A model generated the notes under the pieces. The model searched no databases, had not been told where the DNA came from, and was given only the letters and a program-made list of their open reading frames with translations. DNA of 14,911 nucleotides from an uncultured Rickettsiales bacterium (GTDB lineage: Bacteria; Pseudomonadota; Alphaproteobacteria; Rickettsiales; UBA1997), in assembly GCA_937927795.1 (NCBI GenBank), contig CALBSF010000138.1:1-14911 (forward strand), given 5' to 3'. Within the stretch, counting starts at the first letter, position 1. Each line of letters starts with the position of its first letter. Below, one piece after another: positions 1 through 5,959 of the stretch. The position numbers were made by a program, and so were the translations under genes.

Positions 1-180
1 TTAAATTTTATACCAAAAAGATGAAGCTTAAATGTATAATTAAATATGATAATTGATACTACTTACCTTGCAACCCAAATAAATCACCTTGCCTCAACGC
101 AGGTCGGCATTTAAAACGCCAGCTTTTTAGCTCATTTTCTTTTTGTGTTAAGAATTAAAATTAGACATAAACGTTGAGAC

Positions 181-307
181 GGGTTTGCAAACCACTACTG
201 TTCCGTTAAGAAATCGAAAAAACTTTTTATCCCATCCAAAGCCTTTCATTGCAGTGGTTGGTTGGGTTTTAATAATTTCTTAACCAGATAGCAGTAATTA
301 CAAACCC
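181..307. repeat. Imperfect inverted-repeat element (MITE-like)
   Basis: The two ends of this 127-bp stretch are imperfect inverted copies of each other. GGGTTTG (181-187) pairs with CAAACCC (301-307), TACTG (196-200) with CAGTA (292-296), and GTTAAGAAAT (205-214) with ATTTCTTAAC (275-284). The matching blocks keep nearly the same distance from each end, about 33 bp in total, as expected for terminal inverted repeats of a non-coding miniature element. I see no convincing target duplication on the flanks, so it could also be a decayed long hairpin. Confidence 0.35.
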
Positions 308-365
308 CACCCAGCAAAGGAAATAATTTAGACCAGCCGCGTCACATGATCTGTTTGCATAATTA

Positions 366-394
366 TTGACAGTTTCTAACACTTAATGTTTAAT
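366..394 (+). promoter_or_regulatory. Sigma70-like promoter for the lipoprotein gene
   Basis: A perfect -35 hexamer TTGACA (366-371) is followed, after exactly 17 bp, by TTTAAT (389-394), which matches the -10 consensus at four of six positions. Transcription would begin near 401 and give a leader of about 43 nt before the ATG at 444. Nothing else in the upstream 440 bp looks as good. The assignment rests on consensus match and position only. Confidence 0.5.
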
Positions 395-443
395 GCCGAT
401 AATTTCCATATGTAACCTTCCTTAATTTCTAACAAATCAAATT

Positions 444-1058
444 ATGAAAAAACTTTATATTACCGCATTATTAATATTGTCTTTGTCTTCTTGTTCGTCA
501 TTTGGTCCAAAACCACAAGTTGTGTATGATCGCTCTGATCTTAATACCAATATTAGTAAAATTATTATTTTTCCAACCACTGATTTTAATGGCAAATCAA
601 GTAAAGCTTCTAAAGCTATTGATCTTTCTATAAATGCTGGATGGGCTGGAACTTTTGGCTCTAATAAAGTTATTCCGGCTGGACTTGTGATTGAAAAAAT
701 TGCTAACTCACTAGGAAATGACTTTTACAAAAAATTTGTAAGCAGCCTTGATAATGTTAGTTCTATTGAGCAAATTTCAAAAAATGAAACCATCAAAAAA
801 TTTGCTGGACAAATCGCAGGTAAATTAGGTGATTTTCCATTAGCCCTAGCAATTATCTCTGGCGGCGAAGAAGAATATAACTCAGGTCAAGTAGTTAGAC
901 TTCACCTAGGATTATTTGACGCTAAAAATCTAACTTGGAGACTAATTACAAAAATTGAAATCAAAAAAGGCGCAGTTGGAAATTGGAAATTGGATTCTCA
1001 AGTTATGATTTCAAACAGCTTTGATATGATTAAAAAAATGAATGTTATTGTTAAATAA
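444..1058 (+). CDS. Small outer-membrane-type lipoprotein of unknown function
   Basis: This encodes 204 aa with a lipoprotein signal: Lys2-Lys3, a hydrophobic run, then the lipobox Leu14-Ser15-Ser16-Cys17. Residue +2 of the mature protein is Ser, not Asp, which predicts sorting to the outer membrane in a Gram-negative cell. The mature part has no further membrane segment. A stretch near residues 151-175 alternates polar and hydrophobic residues (VVRLHLGLFDAKN and following), which is beta-strand-like. That pattern recalls small periplasmic-facing lipoproteins such as the LpoB/DUF799 group, but the likeness is too weak for a family call. The gene stands alone under the promoter at 366-394, has no clear Shine-Dalgarno sequence, and converges on the RND operon. 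Its function is unknown to me. The coding call is firm because of the intact frame and the clean lipobox. Confidence 0.85.
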   Translation: MKKLYITALLILSLSSCSSFGPKPQVVYDRSDLNTNISKIIIFPTTDFNGKSSKASKAIDLSINAGWAGTFGSNKVIPAGLVIEKIANSLGNDFYKKFVSSLDNVSSIEQISKNETIKKFAGQIAGKLGDFPLALAIISGGEEEYNSGQVVRLHLGLFDAKNLTWRLITKIEIKKGAVGNWKLDSQVMISNSFDMIKKMNVIVK

Positions 1059-1082
1059 TTTAAAAAATAAGTTTCTATAAAA

Positions 1083-1134
1083 GTCAGCATTTGCAATACT
1101 GACCTCCACTAGACGGGGCTTACAACCCCGTCTA
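1083..1134. repeat. Two-hairpin intergenic repeat, possible bidirectional terminator
   Basis: Two adjacent dyads lie between convergent gene ends. The first is GTCAG (1083-1087) with CTGAC (1099-1103). The second is a perfect 9-bp stem, TAGACGGGG (1110-1118) with CCCCGTCTA (1126-1134), around a 7-nt loop. A degenerate copy with the same order (GTCGGCATTT then AGACGGG) occurs at 103-183. That recurrence suggests a dispersed repeat rather than a simple terminator. No T tract follows on either strand, so intrinsic termination is doubtful, although the GC-rich stem could still shield transcript ends. Confidence 0.55.
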
Positions 1135-1147
1135 CGCGTTCACGCTT

Positions 1148-4100
1148 CTAGCCGAGAACTTTTTGATCTTCCAAAAACCTCTCCCGCCTCTTCCCAACTA
1201 AATAAAAATACAAAAGTGGAATTACAAATCTGCTCAACAGCGTTGCGGCGATTTCGCCGAAAATTAGGCTTATGGCGAAGCCGCTGAATATTGGGTCGGA
1301 GAGCATTACTAGGCTGCCGAAAATTACGGCGGCTGCGGTGAGAAGCATGGGGCGAAAGCGTAGGATTCCGGCTGAAATTACGGCTTCTTTTAATTTTGTG
1401 CCTGCGCGCATTTGCTGCTCGATGAAGTCGATTAAAATTATTGAGTTTCTAACTATTATGCCAGCGCCCGCCATGAAGCCAATCATTGAAGTGGCGGTGA
1501 AATATGAATTTGTAATTGCATGTCCAAAGAAAACACCAATTAAGCTGATTGGAATTGGCGCCATGATGATTATTGGCAGCGAGAAACTTTTAAATTTTAT
1601 TAAAATCAAAATATAGATGGCAATGATGGCGAAAATAAAAGCTGTGCCTAGATCGCGAAACACTTCAAGCGTGATAAACATTTCGCCGTCCCATTTGATT
1701 ATTGGTTTTTCAAATTGCCATGGAAGCTTCATATATCTAGTGTCATAATCTTTCATGTTTTTTGAAAGTTTAGAAATGGCATAAACTGGCGCCTCTTCCT
1801 TACCCGATAATTCTGCCGTTACATAATTTAGTGGCACTAAATTTTTGCGATTTAACACTTGCGTTTCTTCAATTTGCGGATCTTTTAAAACATCTTTTGC
1901 ACTTATTGCACCTGATTGTGGCGATGAAATTTTTATACTTGAAAAAGCATTTTCTTTAGCCCTCACCTCTTTTGGAAAAACAAAATTAACATCAACTTCT
2001 TCTGGGCTTGAAACATCATTTAAGGCTCCTAATTTATTTTCTGAAAATAATAATTTTCCACTCGCCGCAACTTGCGTGGCACTAAGCGCCAAAGCTCCAC
2101 CATTTTTATAATCAAATTCATAAACTAATTTTTCTCTTGGCTTTCTTAAGCTTGAATCAAGATCAACGATACTTGGCTCGCGAGCAAAAATTTCTTTAAT
2201 TTCAGCAGTAATTTTATCTCTTTCATTTTGATCTTTAGCATAAATTTCAGCAACCACCGTTCCAAGCACCGGCGGTCCAGGTGGAATTTCTAAAACTTTA
2301 GCAATTGCAGAATTTTCATCGGCAAATTTTTTAACTATAGGTCGAATATTTTCAATAATTTCATGGCTAGAAATTTTGCGATCATGCTTGTTATTTAGCA
2401 CAATTTGCAAATCAGACATATAATCTTGCTGTCTTAAAAAATTATGTTTTACCATACCTGAAAACGAGAAAGGCGCTGGCTGCCCAGAAAAAATCTGCAC
2501 TTTTAAAATATCAGGATTTTTTACCAACTCTTGTGCGAGTAACTTACTTAGTTGATGATTTTTTTCCAAAGTTGTTGATGACTGATAATCAAGTGTAATT
2601 TGAAATTCAGTTTTATTATCAAAAGGCAGCATTTTTACTTTCACAATTTTAAAATAAACTAAACTAAATGAAAGCAATAACAAAGCGGCTATAGCCAGTA
2701 AAAATTTTGCCGCAGATTTTTTTGAATCAAGTAAAATATGAATTATTTTGCTATATAAATTATCTAAAAAAGAAATTTTATTTTTGCTTTTTGATGGATG
2801 ATCTTTTTTAAGCAATTTCACCGCCGCCCAAGGTGTTACAATGAAGGCAACTAGCAATGAAAAAATCATGGCAAAGCTTGAGCCAATTGGAATTGGCTTC
2901 ATGTATGGCCCCATTAAACCTTGTACAAAAGCCATCGGCAAAATTGCAAAAATCACCGCAAAAGTTGCCAAAATTGTTGAACCGCCAATTTCCGAAACTG
3001 CTTTGATTGCGACAGAAGGGGTCAGACCCCCAGCGGCCTGACCCCTTAAATGGCGCTCAATATTTTCAACCACAACAATTGCATCATCAACTAAGATTCC
3101 AATTGCAAAAACCAATGCAAATAATGTTACGCGGTTAAGTGTATAGTCAAGAAAATGAAAGGTGAAAAGCGTTAAAGCTAAAGTTACCGGAATTGCAATT
3201 GCGATCACTGATGCAGCTCGAAGCCCCATAAATAAAGCAATTAAAGCAGAAACCAAAATTGTAGCAATAAGTAAATGTGAAATTAATTCATCAGATTTTT
3301 CCTTCGCACTCACTCCATAATCGCGCATTACCGACATTTTAATTTCAGCGGAATCTTTGATAAAACTCTCGGCACGCTTGATAATTTCCTTAGAAAGTAA
3401 AACCGCATTAACGCCTTTGCGCTTAGAAAATGAAATCGAAACAGCGTTTTTTCCAACATCCTCCAAAAAGGGGTCAGACCCCTTCTTCAAAAAAGGGGTC
3501 TGACCCCTTTTTGGGTTTTCGTAAATTGAGGAAAGGCGCACCACATCTTCTGGTCCATCAACAACATCAGCCACATCTTTTACTCTCACCACGCGCCCAG
3601 CAAAATAGCCAAGAGCCACGTTTTTAACATCTTCAATATTTTTAAACCTGCCACCAACATCAATGTCAAAAAGAGTTTCGCTGCCTAAATTTTTTCCCGC
3701 TGGCAAAATTAATTGATTATTTTTTATCGCACTTTCAAGCGCCAAAACCGAAGCGCCACTATTTAGAAGTTTTTGTTTATCAGCAATAATTCTTACCACT
3801 CTTTTTTGTCCACCAAGAAGCTCAATTTTATTTAAATCAACCGTACTTGAAAGCTCGCGCGCTAGAGTTGCAATTGCTTGTCGCAATTCATAATTTGATT
3901 TAGAAGCAGAAGAAAAAGTCAAAATCAAAAATGGCACATCATCAATTGAATATGATTCAACTTTTGATTGCGGTAAGTTCGATTTTAAATCCATTAATTT
4001 ATGATGAACTTCCAGCAAACTATTATCTAGCGAGTGATTAACCTTGAAGCGAACCGTTACAAGGCTTTGATGTTTGGCGCTTTGTGAGTAAATATATTCA

Positions 4101-4366
4101 ACGCCAGAAATTCCCCACATTGCACGCTCAATTACTTCAGTCACTTCTCTTTCAACTTCTTTAGCAGACAAGCCCAGCGCAGGAGTTGTAATATCAATCA
4201 TCGGAACCACAATTTGCGGCTCTTCTTCTTTAGCAATAAAAATCACCGAAAAAAATCCTAGCAAAATGCTAACTATCACAATAATTAAAGTGAGCTTAGA
4301 ATTAAGCAGGAAGTAGTTTGAAAGCGATCCAACAAGACCGTGTTTTTTATTTTCTAATTGCATCAT
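1148..4366 (-). CDS. RND-family efflux permease (inner-membrane pump)
   Basis: The product is a proton-driven inner-membrane transporter of the AcrB-like RND superfamily, 1072 aa from the ATG at 4366. It shows the RND layout: an N-terminal membrane helix, a large periplasmic region, a cluster of helices, then a repeat of this plan. The fourth-helix motif GILVDDAIVVVENIER contains the Asp-Asp pair used for proton relay (AcrB D407/D408). The second half ends with the helix cluster around GFMAGAGIIVRNSIILIDF. An open frame continues to a TTG at 4411, but the ATG pair at 4366/4363 starts at the usual place before the first helix, so I prefer 4366. The gene overlaps the 3' end of the TolC-like gene by about 20 bp, which suggests translational coupling. 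Two in-frame palindromic elements (3463-3514 and 3016-3047) add short extra peptides. No adaptor gene is adjacent. Substrate unknown. Confidence 0.93.
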   Translation of the reverse strand: MMQLENKKHGLVGSLSNYFLLNSKLTLIIVIVSILLGFFSVIFIAKEEEPQIVVPMIDITTPALGLSAKEVEREVTEVIERAMWGISGVEYIYSQSAKHQSLVTVRFKVNHSLDNSLLEVHHKLMDLKSNLPQSKVESYSIDDVPFLILTFSSASKSNYELRQAIATLARELSSTVDLNKIELLGGQKRVVRIIADKQKLLNSGASVLALESAIKNNQLILPAGKNLGSETLFDIDVGGRFKNIEDVKNVALGYFAGRVVRVKDVADVVDGPEDVVRLSSIYENPKRGQTPFLKKGSDPFLEDVGKNAVSISFSKRKGVNAVLLSKEIIKRAESFIKDSAEIKMSVMRDYGVSAKEKSDELISHLLIATILVSALIALFMGLRAASVIAIAIPVTLALTLFTFHFLDYTLNRVTLFALVFAIGILVDDAIVVVENIERHLRGQAAGGLTPSVAIKAVSEIGGSTILATFAVIFAILPMAFVQGLMGPYMKPIPIGSSFAMIFSLLVAFIVTPWAAVKLLKKDHPSKSKNKISFLDNLYSKIIHILLDSKKSAAKFLLAIAALLLLSFSLVYFKIVKVKMLPFDNKTEFQITLDYQSSTTLEKNHQLSKLLAQELVKNPDILKVQIFSGQPAPFSFSGMVKHNFLRQQDYMSDLQIVLNNKHDRKISSHEIIENIRPIVKKFADENSAIAKVLEIPPGPPVLGTVVAEIYAKDQNERDKITAEIKEIFAREPSIVDLDSSLRKPREKLVYEFDYKNGGALALSATQVAASGKLLFSENKLGALNDVSSPEEVDVNFVFPKEVRAKENAFSSIKISSPQSGAISAKDVLKDPQIEETQVLNRKNLVPLNYVTAELSGKEEAPVYAISKLSKNMKDYDTRYMKLPWQFEKPIIKWDGEMFITLEVFRDLGTAFIFAIIAIYILILIKFKSFSLPIIIMAPIPISLIGVFFGHAITNSYFTATSMIGFMAGAGIIVRNSIILIDFIEQQMRAGTKLKEAVISAGILRFRPMLLTAAAVIFGSLVMLSDPIFSGFAISLIFGEIAATLLSRFVIPLLYFYLVGKRRERFLEDQKVLG
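3016..3047. repeat. Short palindromic element inside the RND gene
   Basis: AAGGGGTCAG (3016-3025) and CTGACCCCTT (3038-3047) form a perfect 10-bp inverted repeat around 12 nt. It uses the same GGGGTCAG core as the longer element at 3463-3514. It lies in frame and encodes the residues RGQAAGGLTP in the cytoplasmic loop directly after the Asp-Asp helix. This loop is about three to four residues longer than I expect for RND pumps, so the element appears tolerated. Confidence 0.6.
3463..3514. repeat. Palindromic repeat inserted in frame in the RND gene
   Basis: Two perfect 22-bp arms, 3463-3484 and 3493-3514, are inverted copies around an 8-nt loop. Each arm contains the near-palindrome GGGGTCAGACCCC. 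The element is read in frame as about 17 residues (PKRGQTPFLKKGSDPFL), placed in a periplasmic segment between VRLSSIYEN and EDVGKNAVSI, where RND pumps do not normally have such a peptide. The GC-rich, repetitive composition differs sharply from the AT-rich gene around it. It behaves like coding-tolerated palindromic elements such as the Rickettsia palindromic elements, or REP sequences. I infer the class and do not know the exact family. Confidence 0.75.
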
Positions 4367-5669
4367 TAATATCAATTTTTTGTTTAGAAGCTTTTTTAGA
4401 ATATAGATCAATCATCTGCATTTGCGCATTAGAAAGATAAACAAAATTATCGAGATATTTCATGATCGCATCAGATAGATTTGACGCGGTAATGGCGCCA
4501 CTTTTAAATAATTCTTTTGACAGCGAAACATTTTTCAACATTAATTCGTCATTTTTATTCGCAAGGTTTACTGCCTCATTAAGCGAATTAATTTGTGAGT
4601 TTAGATATTCAATTTCAGCTTTTTCATTTTGCTGCTGCGCCAAATATTCATACTTAGAAGCGCTACTATTATCTGATGCAATTGAGCCATTATTATAGCT
4701 AAAAGGATCAAAGAAATTCCAACGCAAATTAACGCCCGCAGTATAGCCATTTTGCGACGATCTATTGCCGTTAAAAACATAATTCTCAGCAAATAAATTT
4801 AATTGCGGCAAATTTTTGGCATTATCAATTTTTTCTTTACTTTTATCAGCATCAACTTTGGCTTTTAGTGCCGAAGTTTTAAAAGAAGAATCTTGCGCCA
4901 CATCAAACTTCAAATATTTATTTATATAATCGCCAAGCGGAAAATCTCTAACCGTCCAAATAATTTCACTTTCAAATCCCATCTCTTTTAAAATCGCATA
5001 AAGCGCCTTGGTTTTTTCTTCATTATCAATAATAAAACTTTTGGTCTTATTCTGCGAAGCCTCTAAAATCAATAATCCTGAATAGCCCACCTGATTTTTT
5101 TTATCACGCAGTGCATATTTTTTTAAAATCTCATCAATATTTTTAGCGATTTTTTCTAATTTGATTTTTTGTTCTTTTAAACTTACTAAAGCTATATAAG
5201 TTGCGGCGGCGTAAGAATATTGATCTAACTCAACTTGCTTTACATCATATTTTTTTGAAACAACAATATTTTTTGCCATCTCATTATAAGCAATTCCAGA
5301 GCCACCTTGATAAAGCGGTAAATTAACACCGAGCGAAGATTTTGAATATTGACCATTAGCAGTTTTATTTATTGTATTTGGATCAAAATCAGCAGCTCTA
5401 ATTGATTTTTGATATAAATTACCCATGAAAGTTTTGGTTGGATCATTTGTTTCATAAATTGAAGAATCTATGTAAAGCATTGGAAGCCAGTGCTTTTGAG
5501 CTTTACTAACCTCACCTTCCGAGGCTTTTAACGAATATTGCGATGATTTTTTAGCATTAGAATTTTTTAATATCTCACTTAAAACATCATTTATCGCAAC
5601 ATCTTTGGCGCTTGCCGCACTGTTAAATAAACAAGAAAAAATAATTATTTTGCTTAAGAAATTTTTCAT
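4347..5669 (-). CDS. TolC-like outer-membrane efflux channel
   Basis: This encodes 440 aa with a cleavable signal peptide (a hydrophobic stretch ending in SAASA, cut before Lys22). The rest has the outer-membrane efflux protein (OEP) plan: two copies of a long amphipathic alpha-helical region with short strand segments. The first strand segment follows HWLPMLYIDSSIYE, and the second is NLPQLNLFAENYVF, followed by GYTAGVNLRWNFFDP. These paired positions are the usual beta-barrel strands of TolC trimers. The protein would form the exit duct for the RND pump encoded next. Its ATG follows the stop codon of the DUF2892-type gene with no gap, and its 3' end overlaps the RND gene, so the three form one operon. 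Length is in the normal OEP range. Confidence 0.88.
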   Translation of the reverse strand: MKNFLSKIIIFSCLFNSAASAKDVAINDVLSEILKNSNAKKSSQYSLKASEGEVSKAQKHWLPMLYIDSSIYETNDPTKTFMGNLYQKSIRAADFDPNTINKTANGQYSKSSLGVNLPLYQGGSGIAYNEMAKNIVVSKKYDVKQVELDQYSYAAATYIALVSLKEQKIKLEKIAKNIDEILKKYALRDKKNQVGYSGLLILEASQNKTKSFIIDNEEKTKALYAILKEMGFESEIIWTVRDFPLGDYINKYLKFDVAQDSSFKTSALKAKVDADKSKEKIDNAKNLPQLNLFAENYVFNGNRSSQNGYTAGVNLRWNFFDPFSYNNGSIASDNSSASKYEYLAQQQNEKAEIEYLNSQINSLNEAVNLANKNDELMLKNVSLSKELFKSGAITASNLSDAIMKYLDNFVYLSNAQMQMIDLYSKKASKQKIDINDAIRK

Positions 5670-5870
5670 TTAGAAGAAGTTTTTACTTTGAAAACCAAGT
5701 TTTTTTACAATCCATGCCATTGGACAAAATTTAGTAATTGCAGATTGAAAAAGCATAAAACCAATAAAAAGGCTTAGATATAAAAATTTTTCACTTACAA
5801 ACATGCCAAGCAAGGTTCCAATTAGAACCATGGCACCTGCAAAGCCAATAATAAATCTATCGATACTCAT
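5670..5870 (-). CDS. DUF2892-type small inner-membrane protein
   Basis: This encodes 66 aa with two membrane helices, about residues 6-25 and 29-46. The second is followed by the signature F-Q-S-A-x-T-x-F-C-P-x-A near residues 41-52, which is characteristic of DUF2892 proteins, the family that also forms the membrane tail of YgaP-type rhodaneses. Its conserved Cys-Pro is present. Family members often sit next to sulfur-handling or efflux genes, but their biochemical role is not established. The gene has the best ribosome-binding site in the operon, GAGG at 5878-5881, seven bases before the ATG. It is the first gene of the efflux operon and abuts the TolC-like gene directly. Confidence 0.8.
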   Translation of the reverse strand: MSIDRFIIGFAGAMVLIGTLLGMFVSEKFLYLSLFIGFMLFQSAITKFCPMAWIVKKLGFQSKNFF

Positions 5871-5877
5871 AAAACAA

Positions 5878-5881
5878 CCTC
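5878..5881 (-). promoter_or_regulatory. Ribosome-binding site of the efflux operon
   Basis: GAGG on the minus strand lies seven bases before the ATG at 5870. It is one of very few clear Shine-Dalgarno sequences in the window and supports this start. Confidence 0.55.
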
Positions 5882-5891
5882 AATAAATTAA

Positions 5892-5900
5892 TTTATACCA
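5892..5900 (-). promoter_or_regulatory. Extended -10 promoter candidate for the efflux operon
   Basis: The minus strand reads TGGTATAAA, an extended -10 (TG-N-TATAAT type), about 21 bases before the ATG at 5870. No good -35 is visible upstream, as expected for extended -10 promoters. The same TTTGGTATA string faces the opposite way at 5937-5945, so part of this could instead be a repeat end. Confidence 0.35.
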
Positions 5901-5945
5901 AACTACAATTCTATTAACACTTTTTTACTTTGTCTTTTTGGTATA
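5894..5945. repeat. Inverted TATACCAAA/TTTGGTATA pair
   Basis: TATACCAAA (5894-5902) and TTTGGTATA (5937-5945) are perfect 9-bp inverted copies 34 bp apart, filling most of the gap between the efflux operon and the S66-like gene. Single copies of the same string occur at 9-17 and 14857-14865, both outside genes. It may mark ends of small elements or reflect promoter -10 sequences. Confidence 0.45.
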
Positions 5946-5959
5946 TGGGCGGCTAAGAT

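Larger units (their letters stand above)
1..443. other. Gene-free leader region with degenerate repeats
   Basis: I find no credible coding sequence, tRNA or rRNA on either strand here. The stretch holds a degenerate copy of the two-hairpin repeat seen again at 1083-1134 (GTCGGCATTT near 103-112 and AGACGGG at 177-183), an imperfect inverted-repeat element at 181-307, and the promoter of the lipoprotein gene at 366-394. The mixture of decayed inverted repeats suggests an accumulation site for small mobile or repetitive elements. That last statement is inference. Confidence 0.6.

Noticed and set aside
3430..3627. Plus-strand frame through the palindromic element
   Set aside because: It is the antisense shadow of the RND gene; its apparent GQTP/KGSDPF peptide arises because the element is self-complementary.
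4367..4411. TTG start that would extend the RND protein by 15 residues
   Set aside because: The added residues are Lys/Leu-rich and unlike RND N-termini, no Shine-Dalgarno sequence is seen, and the ATG at 4366 fits the family start.
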